Shown here piece after piece: positions 53,901 to 62,761 of a stretch of DNA of 64,000 nt. Every line of letters starts with the position of its first letter. Positions within the stretch are counted from its first letter, which is position 1. Made by a program: the position numbers and the translations under genes. The stretch is from Rhizobium tropici CIAT 899 (GTDB taxonomy: Bacteria > Pseudomonadota > Alphaproteobacteria > Rhizobiales > Rhizobiaceae), in the NCBI RefSeq assembly GCF_000330885.1, contig NC_020060.1:124001-188000 (forward strand). Reading direction: 5' to 3'. Under the pieces are notes generated by a model. It was not told the origin of the DNA. It worked only from the letters and a program-made list of their open reading frames with translations, and searched no databases.

Positions 53901-56036
53901 ATGATCCAGGATGAGCTCGAGCTCTATGAGGAGCTGCTGACCAAGGTCGACAGTGAGGATCGCGTGTCGCGCAAGCGTCTCGAGCGGCTCAAGGAAGGGC
54001 TGAAGGAACGACTGGAGGCGTTGTCCACCCGCAAGGACGATCTGCTGACGATCTCCGAAATCGGCGCCGACCAGATCATCGTCGATGAGGCGCAGGAATT
54101 CCGCAAGCTCTCCTTCGCCACCAACATGTCGACCTTGAAAGGCATCGATCCGAATGGATCGCAGCGTGCCTGGGACCTCTACGTCAAGTCCCGCTTCATC
54201 GAGACGAAGAATCCCGGCCGGGCTCTGGTTCTCGCCTCCGGCACGCCGATCACCAACACGCTCGGAGAGATGTTCTCGGTCCAACGCCTGCTCGGGCACG
54301 CGGCGCTCGCCGAACGCGGCCTGCATGAATTCGACGCTTGGGCCTCGACCTTCGGTGATACGACGACGGAACTGGAGATCCAGCCATCAGGCAAATACAA
54401 GCCCGTCAGCCGCTTTGCCTCCTTTGTGAACGTGCCGGAGTTGATCGCGATGTTTCGGTCCTTCGCCGATGTGGTCATGCCGGAGGATCTTCGCGAATAC
54501 GTCAAGGTGCCTGATATCTCGACCGGCCGCCGGCAGATCCTGACAGCCAAACCGACGCAGGCCTTCAAGAATTATCAGATGATCCTCGACGCCCGTATCA
54601 AGGCGATCGAGATGCGCGAGGGGCCGGCACAGCCCGGCGACGATATCCTGCTCTCCGTCATCACCGACGGTCGCCATGCTGCCATAGATCTTCGCCTGGT
54701 CGATGCGGACAACGACAACGAGCCGGACAACAAACTCAACCTGCTCGTTCAGAACGCCTTCCGCATCTGGCGGGAAACGTCGCAAAGCACGTTTGTGCGA
54801 CCGGACGGCAAGCAGTTCGATCTGCCCGGGGCGGCGCAGATGATCTTTTCCGATCTCGGCACCATCAATGTCGAGAAGACGAGAGGCTTTTCCGCCTATC
54901 GATGGATCCGCGACGAACTCGTCCGGATGGGCGTTCCGCCCTCCGAAATCGCCTTCATGCAGGATTACAAGAAGAGCGAGGCGAAACAGCGTCTGTTCGC
55001 CGACGTGCGCGCTGGCAAGGTCCGCTTCCTCATCGGCTCTTCCGAAACCATGGGGACCGGCGTCAACGCCCAGCTTCGCCTCAAGGCGCTGCATCATCTG
55101 GACGTTCCCTGGCTGCCCTCGCAGATCGAACAGCGCGAGGGCCGGATCGTCCGCCAGGGCAATCAGCATGACGAGGTCGATATCTTCGCCTATGCCACCC
55201 AGGGCTCGCTCGACGCTGCTATGTGGCAGAACAACGAGCGCAAGGCCCGCTTCATTGCCGCGGCACTTTCAGGCGATACTTCGATTCGCCGCTTGGAAGA
55301 CCTCGGCGAAGGAGCCGCCAACCAGTTCGCCATGGCCAAGGCGATCGCGAGCGGTGACGAACGGCTAATGCAGAAGGCGGGGCTCGAGGCCGACATTGCC
55401 CGGCTCGAACGGTTGCGCGCCGCTCATGATGACGATCAGTATGCCGTGCGCCGGCAGATCCGTGATGCCGAGCGCGACATCGAGGTTTCGATCCGGCGTA
55501 TCGGCGAGATTGCCAGGGACATCGAACAGCTCATTCCGACTGCTGGCGATGCCTTCGTGATGGTGGTCAAGGGCGAGACCTATGAGGAGCGTAAGCTTGC
55601 CGGCCGGGCGCTGATGAAGGAAATCCTGACCCTCGTCCAGCTTCAACAGGAGGGTGATGTCGCCATTGCTTCGATCGGCGGCTTCGATGTGATCTATTCC
55701 GGCGAGCGGTTCGGTAAGGGTGACGGCTATCACTACGCCACCCTCCTCCAGCGTACCGGCGCCACCCAGGAGGTCGATCTTGCCGTCACCGTGACGCCGA
55801 TCGGCGCGATCTCGCGGCTGGAGCACGCGCTTGCAGGCTTTGATGATGAACAGGCGCGGTATCGGCATCGACTGCATGAAGCCGAGCGGCGTCTTGGCGC
55901 CTATCGCTCGCGCGAAGGCGGCGTATTCGCATTTGCAGATGAGCTTACCGACAAGCGGCGGCAGCTTCGAGACGTTGAGGAGGAATTGGCGACTCCGGCG
56001 CGCGAGGAAGCGGCCGTCAGGCCAGAGGCAGCTTGA
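50943..56036 (+). CDS. Giant DNA methylase-helicase protein (N12-class methylase/SNF2-like)
   Basis: 1697 residues from ATG 50943 (AAGGAGC upstream). An N6-adenine methyltransferase-like domain comes first: motif I MLEPGIGTGLFPAL near residue 188 and motif IV IGNPPFSD near 254. A superfamily-2 helicase follows: Walker A-like HAVGAGKTMT near 886, DEAQ box IIVDEAQEF near 1046 and motif VI QIEQREGRIVRQGNQ near 1394. A coiled-coil region lies near 1480-1530. Such proteins are common on large rhizobial plasmids and may protect or process DNA during transfer. They resemble phage-type and defence-type methylase-helicases, so a defence or antirestriction role is also possible. Confidence 0.88.
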   Translation: MSTDPFILDMFGSSALSSGLGLGVTAFGGFAANDDEPNPTPPSPAPAVPAASRPVPRKQGQGANFYLDNGDRELAATWKERARINVAAILSANEIEKLNLPATPGAQARLIRFTGFGAGELANGMFRRPGEADFRIGWDDLGNSLETAVSEGEYASLARCTQYAHFTPEFVIRAIWMGIQRLGWRGGRMLEPGIGTGLFPALMPKQYRQLSYVTGIELDPVTARIVKLLQPKARIINGDFARTDLNAIYDLAIGNPPFSDRTVRSDRQYRSLGLRLHDYFIARSIDLLKPGAMAAFVTSAGTMDKADRTAREHIAKSADLIAAIRLPEGSFRRDAGTDVVVDILFFRKRKAGESEGDLSWVELAEVRPAVEDEGAIRVNRWFAQHPEFVLGDHALTPGPFGETYTCRPRAGEELDAALTAAVALLPEGLYDGEPATIDIDLEDELAEIVDLSPDNAHVREGSYLVDVRHGLMQVVDGAPVAVLVRKARSGEGISEKHVRIIRKLIPIRDAVREVLKAQELDRPWRDCQVRLRIAWSNFVRDFGPINHTTVSIVEDETTGEVRETHRQPNLLPFRDDPDCWLVASIEDYDLETDTARPGPIFSERVIAPPSPPVITSAADALAVVLNERGRIDLDHIAELLHCDLDAVLDALGDAIFRDPTDGSWQTSDAYLSGAVRTKLAAAAAASELDAAYERNVRALQAVQPADLRPSDITARLGAPWIPAADIVDFVHETMGAEIRIQHMPELGSWTVEARQLGWTAAGTSEWGTDRRHAGELVADALNSRVPQIFDVFKDADGERRVLNVVDTEAARDKLQKIKTAFQNWVWTDPDRTDRLARVYNDRFNNIAPRKFDGSHLNLPGASGAFVLYGHQKRGIWRIISSGSTYLAHAVGAGKTMTMAAAIMEQRRLGLIAKAMLVVPGHCLAQAAREFLALYPNARILVADETNFTKDKRARFVSRAATATWDAIIITHSAFRFIAVPSSFEQQMIQDELELYEELLTKVDSEDRVSRKRLERLKEGLKERLEALSTRKDDLLTISEIGADQIIVDEAQEFRKLSFATNMSTLKGIDPNGSQRAWDLYVKSRFIETKNPGRALVLASGTPITNTLGEMFSVQRLLGHAALAERGLHEFDAWASTFGDTTTELEIQPSGKYKPVSRFASFVNVPELIAMFRSFADVVMPEDLREYVKVPDISTGRRQILTAKPTQAFKNYQMILDARIKAIEMREGPAQPGDDILLSVITDGRHAAIDLRLVDADNDNEPDNKLNLLVQNAFRIWRETSQSTFVRPDGKQFDLPGAAQMIFSDLGTINVEKTRGFSAYRWIRDELVRMGVPPSEIAFMQDYKKSEAKQRLFADVRAGKVRFLIGSSETMGTGVNAQLRLKALHHLDVPWLPSQIEQREGRIVRQGNQHDEVDIFAYATQGSLDAAMWQNNERKARFIAAALSGDTSIRRLEDLGEGAANQFAMAKAIASGDERLMQKAGLEADIARLERLRAAHDDDQYAVRRQIRDAERDIEVSIRRIGEIARDIEQLIPTAGDAFVMVVKGETYEERKLAGRALMKEILTLVQLQQEGDVAIASIGGFDVIYSGERFGKGDGYHYATLLQRTGATQEVDLAVTVTPIGAISRLEHALAGFDDEQARYRHRLHEAERRLGAYRSREGGVFAFADELTDKRRQLRDVEEELATPAREEAAVRPEAA

Positions 56037-56588
56037 CCATCGGCCGATTGCGGTCTTTTGGATGCGGTGCAGCATGTGCATAGCTGCATTGCACAATAAA
56101 TGACTTCCGTCTGCTCAAATAATGTTCATACTGCACGCAGCTGATGCACATGACGGCCTCTCCTCCCAGTGCCGCCGCAGCAGCTGTTCCCCTCTGGAGG
56201 TTTATTGACCTTCACACTTCAAGGGCCGCGGTTTCCACTGGCCCATTTTTTTATTTTCCATCTTATCAAAATCGACGTCCAGTCGCGTGCAAGCCGCCGC
56301 TTCTGCCGCCGACACGAGAAGGTAGCAAGGGAGAAAGGAAGGAAGGAAGGAAGAGGAACCGTCGCAGAGCAGTTCGCCGGTCGCCGCTTCCGCTCAACCG
56401 CCGCCTCCGCATCCCGGCCACTCGCCTTCGCAGGGCTGTCAGCCCCGCTCGTCCTTCGCGGCAGCAATGCTCGGCCGCAGTTGCACCCGGCCGCCCGCTC
56501 CGCGGTCCGGGAGATGTCTTCGGAAAAATGAAGACGCGAGAAGGACAGGCAGAAGGGCCGTGTCCAAATCCCCGAGAAGGAGCATCCC
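56037..56588. other. Leader stretch before the ParB-like gene
   Basis: About 550 bp without a supported gene. It includes a short GGAA repeat (about 56335-56355) and a T-rich run near 56247-56265. It may hold the promoter of the ParB-like gene. Confidence 0.45.
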
Positions 56589-58373
56589 ATGCAACTCATG
56601 AAGGTCGATCCGCGTGCGCTGAAGGACAACCCCGACAACACGCGTCAGTCGAAGTCGACGCCGCAGGCCGACGCCCTGCTTCTGGCGACCATCAAGGCTG
56701 TAGGCGTTATCCAGCCGCCCGTCATTTTCCCGGAAGCCGGTGGCAACGGCTACGTCATTGAAGCGGGTCACCGGCGCACACGCATGGCGGTCGCCGCCGG
56801 TCTCGAGGAAATCGACGTGATCGTCGTCGAGGCGGCCAACGACAATGGCGCCATGCGCTCGATGATCGAGAACATCGCGCGTGAGCCGTTGAACCCCGTC
56901 GACCAATGGCGCGGCATCGAGCGGCTGGTCGCGCTTGGTTGGACCGAGGAGGCGATCGCCGTAGCGCTTGCCCTCCCCGTCCGCCAGATCCGCAAGCTCC
57001 GTCTGCTCGCCAACGTTCTGCCTTCGATGCTCGACCAGATGGCGAAGGGAGACATGCCGAACGAGCAGCAGCTGAGGACGATCGCCGCTGCCTCGTCCGA
57101 GGAGCAGAAAGAGGTCTGGAAAGCCCACAAGCCGAAGAAGGGCGATACGGCAGCCTGGTGGCAGATCGCCAACGGGCTGTCGAAAACCCGCATGTACGCT
57201 CGCGATGCAAGCTTCGGCGATGATCTTCGCCTGGCCTACGGTATCGAGTGGTCCGAGGACCTGTTCGGCCCGGCCGATCAGGACAATCGCTACACCACAA
57301 ATGTCGAGGCGTTCCTCGGCGCCCAGCAGGAGTGGATGGCAAGCAACCTGCCGAAGAAGGGTGCGATCGTCGAGGTCAACAATTGGGGCCAGCCGGACCT
57401 GCCGAAGAAGGCCGAACGCGTCTACGGCAAGCCAGGCAAAGGCGATTGCACCGCAATGTACCTCGATCGCGAGGGCAAGGTGCAGAGCGTTCACTACCGG
57501 ATGCCGGAGGTCAGGAAGTCCGCCGGCCAGACCGGCACCGCGGCCGATGGGACGGAGGAGGCCAACGACGAGGCGGCGGTCGCCGGAAAGACAAGGCCCG
57601 ACGTCACGCAGAAGGGCTTCGACATGATCGGTGATTTCCGGACCGATGCGCTGCATGAGGCGCTGGCCCGCGCGCCGATCGAGGACGACATGTTGATGGC
57701 TCTCCTGGTCATGGCCTTTGCCGGCACCAATGTCCGGGTCGATTCCGGCGCCAACGACACCATGTTCGGACTGAGGCGGTTCCAACGTCATGCCGCGCGC
57801 CTCTATTCCGCCGATGGCAGGCTGTCGGTCGATATGGACAGCGTGCGTGTCGCCGCCCGTTCGGTCCTCATCGACGTGCTTTCTTGCCGCCGTGGTATGT
57901 CGAACAGCGGCGTCGTCTCGAGGATCGCCGGCGAGGCGATCGGCGCCGAAGGCTTCCTACCGAATATGGGAACAGAGGACTTCCTTCTGTGCCTGTCGCG
58001 CCAGGCCCTGGAGACTGCGGCAAAGGAGGCCAACCTCCAGCCCCGGGCGCGGGTCCGCGAAACCCGCGCAGCCCTCGTCGACCACTTCACATCGACTGAG
58101 GCAACCTTCGTCCATCCGGCGGCGCTGTTTGCGCCTGACCCGAAGGACATCGCCGATCTCCTGAAACATCGCGATTGCTTCGACGAGGAGAATGCCCCGG
58201 TCGAAGAGGCGATCGGCGATATCGGCGGCGATGCGCAGCCGGACGCTCGCAACGACGCCGACGCTTCAGACGCACAGGATCTGGATCACGGGGATCCTGA
58301 CGCTGATGCGGTGACGACAAATGATGACCCCTCCAGCGACGAGGAAACCGCCTACGCGATCGCGGCGGAATAG
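56589..58373 (+). CDS. ParB/RepB/Spo0J-family nuclease-like protein
   Basis: 594 residues from ATG 56589 (GAAGGAG upstream). The ParB N-terminal domain has VDPRALKDNPDNTRQS and box II GYVIEAGHRRTRMAVAAGLE. IENIAREPLNPVDQWRGIER and the HTH region (EEAIAVALALPVRQIRKLRL) follow. It is much longer than a partition ParB, and the C terminus is acidic (DADASDAQDLDHGDPDADAV). No parA lies beside it, so it is more likely one of the large ParB-like accessory proteins of plasmid transfer regions than the partition protein itself. Confidence 0.85.
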   Translation: MQLMKVDPRALKDNPDNTRQSKSTPQADALLLATIKAVGVIQPPVIFPEAGGNGYVIEAGHRRTRMAVAAGLEEIDVIVVEAANDNGAMRSMIENIAREPLNPVDQWRGIERLVALGWTEEAIAVALALPVRQIRKLRLLANVLPSMLDQMAKGDMPNEQQLRTIAAASSEEQKEVWKAHKPKKGDTAAWWQIANGLSKTRMYARDASFGDDLRLAYGIEWSEDLFGPADQDNRYTTNVEAFLGAQQEWMASNLPKKGAIVEVNNWGQPDLPKKAERVYGKPGKGDCTAMYLDREGKVQSVHYRMPEVRKSAGQTGTAADGTEEANDEAAVAGKTRPDVTQKGFDMIGDFRTDALHEALARAPIEDDMLMALLVMAFAGTNVRVDSGANDTMFGLRRFQRHAARLYSADGRLSVDMDSVRVAARSVLIDVLSCRRGMSNSGVVSRIAGEAIGAEGFLPNMGTEDFLLCLSRQALETAAKEANLQPRARVRETRAALVDHFTSTEATFVHPAALFAPDPKDIADLLKHRDCFDEENAPVEEAIGDIGGDAQPDARNDADASDAQDLDHGDPDADAVTTNDDPSSDEETAYAIAAE

Positions 58374-58465
58374 CAGACCCTCTTCTCCGCATGAACCTCC
58401 GCCGCCGGCCGCCCCGGCGGCGGTTTCGTTTCCACCACCATCAAAACTCAAAGGAGGATGCGCAA

Positions 58466-58942
58466 ATGTCCGCGTCTCTGATCTATGACCTCGCCCCTGT
58501 TGGTTCCATCGTCGCCTGGTCGGATGGCACTCCCCGACCGCCCGAGCGTTTCAGCAAGAAGCTCGCCGCCTGGAAGACCCGGAACAGTCAGGGCCGGCTG
58601 GTCCGCAAGGAGGGCGAGCGCAGCCTCGGCGCCACGAGCCTGTCGCCCAATTTTACGCTTCACGAGGGCGATCTCGGCGCAAGTGGCGTGATCGCCATCC
58701 GCATCCACCGCACCTTCTCGCTCGAGAGCACGCTGACATTCAAAGTGATCGAGCGGCCGCCGCTCGGATCGGTTCGCGTTTTCGATCGCGCCGGCGCCAA
58801 TGCCGAGCTCGTGCATCTCGCCGTTGATCGGCACGCGGCCGAGGAATGGCTCACCCAGCACGGCTATCCTCATGCCGTTCTCGACGAGGTGACTGAGGAT
58901 GAGATTGCTGCCGATCACATGGAAGGGAGGGCTGCGGCATGA
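58466..58942 (+). CDS. Plasmid-associated protein of unknown function
   Basis: 158 residues from ATG 58466 (AAGGAGG upstream). Starts SASLIYDLAPVGSIVAWSDG; SPNFTLHEGDLGASGVIAIR and HAAEEWLTQHGYPHAVLDEV follow. No known domain. Its stop overlaps the next start by 4 bp, so the two are translated together. Confidence 0.7.
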   Translation: MSASLIYDLAPVGSIVAWSDGTPRPPERFSKKLAAWKTRNSQGRLVRKEGERSLGATSLSPNFTLHEGDLGASGVIAIRIHRTFSLESTLTFKVIERPPLGSVRVFDRAGANAELVHLAVDRHAAEEWLTQHGYPHAVLDEVTEDEIAADHMEGRAAA

Positions 58943-59823
58943 ACCCGGCACACACGCCCCAAATAGAGGCCTCCACCCCTGAAGATTTAGGGGTGGAATT
59001 CGCCAGAGCCGCCGACGACATGGCTGTCGCGCGGATCGGCGATCTCGTCTTCGCAATGGTTCCTGCCGGTGGCGGGCAATATTTGCTCGCCAGTGCATGG
59101 CGGGTGTCGCGGCCGCTTGCCGCGCTGAAGCGCGATGATTTCTATTCCCACCATGGCGCGGTCGCCGACGAAGCGGCGTTTCGCGACCGTATGATCGAAC
59201 AGGCGGAACGCAGCCGCGAGTTGGGTTTGCTTTCCCGACAGAGCGTGCGAATGACCTGCAGCACGCCTTGGGGTGCGTCGCAGAGCGCCACCGTCTACGC
59301 CGACGGCATCGTCTCCCACACAACGGCTGGCCATGGCGGCTTCCAACTCTCCTCTGCTCGCAACGCCAGGGTCCATCCGATGCTGAGGGCAGACGGCGGC
59401 TGGTACGAGGAGGATGCCGCGTGGGCGGTCGTCGCCCTGACCTTTCCGGACCTGTTCACGGCCTACGAACGCAAGTGCTCGGACAAGACGATCCGCGACA
59501 GTTGGCCGGATGTCTGGGAGGCGATCTCCGGTCGCCCCCTTGCACCCGGCGAGTGCTACGAGAAGGATGCCCGAGCCTTCGCGCGGCAGCACGCTGGCGA
59601 CTGGATCGTCATCTCGGCGCTACGGTCAGACCATAACGCCGGCATGACCGAGGTGATCGCCACGATCGGCGGCAAGCGCGGCGAGCGCGTGAAAGAGCGT
59701 CGCTTCCTGGTGCCGAGCGATGAGTATGCAATCGGCCGCTTCGGCTTTGTCATCGATGAGGCGAGGCATGCCGTCTATGACGGACCCTCCAGCTTCGCCG
59801 GTTGGCGTGGGAGGGCGTCGTAA
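58939..59823 (+). CDS. DUF7007-like plasmid protein
   Basis: 294 residues from ATG 58939 (ATGA overlap with the previous gene). CSTPWGASQSATVYADGIVS then HTTAGHGGFQLSSARNARVH is the conserved core, and DWIVISALRSDHNAGMTEVI follows. I recall this core as DUF7007 but am not certain of the number. Its stop overlaps the next start by one base. Function unknown; its cluster is plasmid maintenance/transfer. Confidence 0.68.
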   Translation: MNPAHTPQIEASTPEDLGVEFARAADDMAVARIGDLVFAMVPAGGGQYLLASAWRVSRPLAALKRDDFYSHHGAVADEAAFRDRMIEQAERSRELGLLSRQSVRMTCSTPWGASQSATVYADGIVSHTTAGHGGFQLSSARNARVHPMLRADGGWYEEDAAWAVVALTFPDLFTAYERKCSDKTIRDSWPDVWEAISGRPLAPGECYEKDARAFARQHAGDWIVISALRSDHNAGMTEVIATIGGKRGERVKERRFLVPSDEYAIGRFGFVIDEARHAVYDGPSSFAGWRGRAS

Positions 59824-60171
59824 TGGCCAGTTCCGAACGACAGGCCGGCTCGCTTGCCAGAATGGAAGCGGCGCGGCGAAAGACACAGCACCAGCTCGCT
59901 CTCATCGAGCGGCAGATTACGCGCCGCATGACAGCGCTCATTCCGCAGCTTGGCCGACGTCAGGCTGGCTTTCGCCGGGGCAAGCCGCCGGAGCCGGGGC
60001 GCCTTCCTCGAACGCTACCGCGCGAACCTGGCAGCTCTGACGGCCGAGCGCCAGCCCGAGCTCGACGCGCTTACCCGAAAACTTGCCCGGCAGGACGCGG
60101 CAATCACGGCATTTCGGGTGCGAGTAGAATCCGATCCACCCGTCGCAACCGCCCGGAGAGCGTCGCCATGA
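59823..60171 (+). pseudogene. Small coiled-coil-type gene with an apparent frameshift
   Basis: From ATG 59823 the frame reads ASSERQAGSLARMEAARRKT then QHQLALIERQITRRMTALIPQ and continues as Arg/Pro-rich junk. One base removed near 59947 lets it continue as LADVRLAFAGASRRSRGAFL, ERYRANLAALTAERQPELDA and LTRKLARQDAAITAFRVRVE, ending at 60171 and overlapping the next start by 4 bp. That coupling suggests the intact gene was about 115 residues and helical. It is either a real inactivating mutation or a base error. Confidence 0.55.
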
Positions 60172-60575
60172 GCACGATCGGAGAACTGGAGCGAAAAGCC
60201 GGTATCGGCACATCGCCAGCCGAGAGAACCGCATTCTGGCGCCAGTTCCATCACCTCGAGGGCGAAGCCTGCGTCAACGCGGGGGTTGCGGAACTCAGGC
60301 GCCTGATCGCGGCCAGGGAAGCAGTGTCCGAGGCCTCGCCAAAGACGCGTGTTGCCCGTTTTCGCCATGAAGTAATGCCGCCCCTGACGGCGGATCAGCA
60401 AGCGGCGCTTCAGGCTTATGCCGCCAAGCATGGCCGCCGCTGGAAATCGATCCTCAGCAATGCGTGGATGGGCGGTCCGCCGCATGATGACGGCGGTCTG
60501 CTGCGGGGCCTTCGCAACTCGCACGGTCCGAGCTGGCTGCAATCCTACCGGTTGCCCAAGCCGCCCGAGCGGTAG
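60168..60575 (+). CDS. Plasmid-associated protein of unknown function
   Basis: 135 residues from ATG 60168. STIGELERKAGIGTSPAERT, AFWRQFHHLEGEACVNAGVA and the C-terminal GRRWKSILSNAWMGGPPHDD then LLRGLRNSHGPSWL. No known domain. Its start overlaps the end of the repaired frame of the previous gene. Confidence 0.68.
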   Translation: MSTIGELERKAGIGTSPAERTAFWRQFHHLEGEACVNAGVAELRRLIAAREAVSEASPKTRVARFRHEVMPPLTADQQAALQAYAAKHGRRWKSILSNAWMGGPPHDDGGLLRGLRNSHGPSWLQSYRLPKPPER

Positions 60576-60939
60576 GGGAGCATTCACGCCCGCGTGGGGA
60601 AGACGGAGTTTGCGGGGGAGCCTCCAGTTTCGTTTCGAGGACGTCGTCTCCCTCTCCACGCCGGCTTGCCCTTCGGTTTTGCTGCGGTCTGAACCGGCGG
60701 CCGTGCGCTTCAAGGCCGCTGTCGCGCCGCGGTGCGGCCGGACCCCGCCGTCCTTCTCGGAGCAGGCTCGCGTGCTCCGTCGAGGGCAGCTTGCCCTCTT
60801 CGCACGCAAACCGGCTCCGCTCGTCCAGGTGGGGCCGGACCCTGAAGCGCCCGTCTTTCCGCCGGTTCGGGCTGACCGCACCGAAGGGCAAGCCGGCATG
60901 GGCCGCAGCCGCTTCGGACGACCTCGAAAGGAAACGACC
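60576..60939. other. GC-rich leader before a plasmid-associated gene
   Basis: About 360 bp with no supported gene. The frame of the next gene is open through it but Arg- and Pro-rich without family features. Confidence 0.4.
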
Positions 60940-61527
60940 ATGGCCAAGCCCGCATCCTCTCCTCGCCAATCCCCACGCGTCGTGCAACTTCGCAAGGGCG
61001 CCACCGTCGAAATGGTCCGGCTCACCTGCCCCGACGCCAGCCAGGCGCTGAAGATCGCCGAGAGTTTCGGGACCGCCGTCATCGACAGCGACGGCATCCG
61101 CGACCTGCATGAGCGCCTGATCATCGAGACAGCCGATGCGCTCGGCGATGGCCTTGGCGACAAGGCCATGCAGATCCACCTGCAGCGGATCGTCGGCGCC
61201 TATGTCGGTTCTGCCCATGGCGCCGGCCAGTTCTACAGCCGCGCCGTCACCGAAGCGCGCGATGCCACGGCCAAGGCCGCGAACGATGCCCGTGACGAGG
61301 ACCTCGACGGCCCCGTCGGCTATGACAGCGCCGCCCAGCGTAAGCGGGAGTTTGCCGCCGACATGGGCATACAGGCCCATTCGCTCAGAATGGCAGCCGA
61401 AGGTGCCGTCGCTGCCTATGCCCAGGTCATCGGCGAGACCTGGAAGCCTTTCGACCGGCCGGTCGAGCAGCCGGGCACGTCGCTCAGCCGCAAGGCGGCC
61501 GAAGCGCAAATCTCAGCCTTCGATTAG
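60940..61527 (+). CDS. Plasmid-associated protein of unknown function
   Basis: 195 residues from ATG 60940 (AAAGGAAACG upstream). VVQLRKGATVEMVRLTCPDA, HLQRIVGAYVGSAHGAGQFY and SRAVTEARDATAKAANDARD suggest a helical protein. I recognise no domain, though the position between ParB-like and ArdC-like genes is typical of rhizobial plasmids. Followed by two hairpins. Confidence 0.68.
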   Translation: MAKPASSPRQSPRVVQLRKGATVEMVRLTCPDASQALKIAESFGTAVIDSDGIRDLHERLIIETADALGDGLGDKAMQIHLQRIVGAYVGSAHGAGQFYSRAVTEARDATAKAANDARDEDLDGPVGYDSAAQRKREFAADMGIQAHSLRMAAEGAVAAYAQVIGETWKPFDRPVEQPGTSLSRKAAEAQISAFD

Positions 61528-61533
61528 ATAGCT

Positions 61534-61556
61534 CGGGCGGGGCTCCGCCCGGCTTT
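61534..61556 (+). terminator. GC-rich stem-loop with short T run
   Basis: GGGCGG and CCGCCC pair 8 bp after the stop, then GGCTTTT. A second, stronger terminator follows. Confidence 0.5.
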
Positions 61557-61561
61557 TCAGT

Positions 61562-61610
61562 CGACACAAGAACGGCCGGTTCCATGGCGGGACCGGCTTT
61601 TTTCGTGTCG
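61562..61610 (+). terminator. Rho-independent terminator
   Basis: GCCGGTTCC (61575-61583) pairs with GGGACCGGC (61589-61597) and is followed by six T. CGACAC and GTGTCG at the outside add a second helix. It ends the transcript of the gene at 60940. Confidence 0.75.
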
Positions 61611-61789
61611 CGGAGGCGGAAACGAGCAAAATGAAATGAAGCCGATGGCGCGCGCAGCGCAGCCCGTTCCGTTCGTCGGGTCTGCAGGAGCCGCCGGCGG
61701 ACGCAACGGCCTTGCCGTCCTCCACTTTGTTGCGGCCGTTCCGGTGCATCCGCCGACTGACCTGCTCCTGCCTTCGACCCTCCGCAACG

Positions 61790-61808
61790 GGCCGCGACGG
61801 GCGCGGCC
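61790..61808 (+). promoter_or_regulatory. Leader hairpin shared with 63342-63360
   Basis: GGCCGCG-ACGGG-CGCGGCC, a perfect 7-bp stem 19 bp before ATG 61828, followed by CGAAAC and the ribosome site ACGGAGG. The same stem with loop ATGGG precedes the DUF736 gene. Confidence 0.5.
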
Positions 61809-61827
61809 TCGAAACGGAGGTTTTGAT

Positions 61828-62754
61828 ATGAGCACGACAGAAAATCAGAGGGGCGATCTTTATACCCGCATCACCGATAAGATCATCGAAGATCTTGCGA
61901 AGGGCGTGCGGCCCTGGATGAAACCATGGAATGCGGCGAACACGGCAGGCCGCATTACCCGGCCGCTGCGTTACAACGGGCAACCCTATTCTGGCGTCAA
62001 CGTACTGCTTTTATGGTCGGAGGGCATCGCACGGGGTTATACGTCATCCACATGGATGACGTTCAAGCAGTCCCTTGAACTGGGCGCCGCGGTGCGCAAA
62101 GGCGAGACCGGCACGACCGTCGTCTTCGCCAGCCGGTTCACCAAGTCCGAAACCGACGGGAACGGCGGCGAAGTCGAGCGGGAAATCCCCTTCCTGAAGG
62201 CGTATAGCGTGTTCAACATCGAGCAGATCGACGGACTTCCCGACCACTACAATCATCAGCGGCCCGCACCGGTTCCAGATCCGGTCCAGCGCATCGAGCA
62301 TGCCGATTGGTTCTTCCGCAACACCGGCGCTTCCATTCGCCACGGCGGCAACCAGGCCTTCTTCTCGCCGGCCGCCGACCTCATTCAGATGCCGCTGTTC
62401 GAGAGCTTCAAGGACGCTGCAAGCTACTATGCAACCCTCAGTCACGAGGTCACCCATTGGACCGCGCCGGACCACCGTGTCGGTCGCGACCTCAGCCGCT
62501 ACGCCAAGGACAAGAGCGAGCGTGCGCGCGAGGAATTGATTGCCGAGCTCGGCAGTTGCTTCCTTTGCGCCGACCTCGGCATTGTTCCCGAACTCGACCC
62601 ACGACCCGATCACGCGTCCTATCTTGACTCCTGGCTCAAGGTCCTGACCGACGACAGACGGGCGATCTTCCAGGCGGCAGCGCATGCGCAACGGGCCGTA
62701 ACGTTCCTGCATTCGCTGCAGCCCGACTCAGCCGACGAGCGCCTTGCTGCGTAA
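61828..62754 (+). CDS. ArdC-like antirestriction protein (ssDNA-binding domain plus metallopeptidase)
   Basis: 308 residues from ATG 61828 (ACGGAGG upstream). The N-terminal domain GDLYTRITDKIIEDLAKGVR, PWMKPWN and YNGQPYSGVNVLLLW is the ArdC single-strand DNA-binding region. The C-terminal part has a zinc-peptidase HEVTHW (about residue 205) and the supporting EELIAELGSCFLCADLG. ArdC-type proteins coat entering single-stranded plasmid DNA and shield it from restriction during conjugation. Its presence supports a transmissible replicon. Confidence 0.9.
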   Translation: MSTTENQRGDLYTRITDKIIEDLAKGVRPWMKPWNAANTAGRITRPLRYNGQPYSGVNVLLLWSEGIARGYTSSTWMTFKQSLELGAAVRKGETGTTVVFASRFTKSETDGNGGEVEREIPFLKAYSVFNIEQIDGLPDHYNHQRPAPVPDPVQRIEHADWFFRNTGASIRHGGNQAFFSPAADLIQMPLFESFKDAASYYATLSHEVTHWTAPDHRVGRDLSRYAKDKSERAREELIAELGSCFLCADLGIVPELDPRPDHASYLDSWLKVLTDDRRAIFQAAAHAQRAVTFLHSLQPDSADERLAA

Positions 62755-62761
62755 CGACTTG

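Noticed and set aside
56335..56355. GGAA microsatellite as a phase-variation tract
   Set aside because: Only about five repeat units, in a non-coding leader, with no promoter element clearly spanning it.
56589..58373. ParB-like gene as the plasmid partition gene with a nearby origin
   Set aside because: No parA or repC beside it, the protein is far longer than partition ParB, and no centromere-like repeats were seen.
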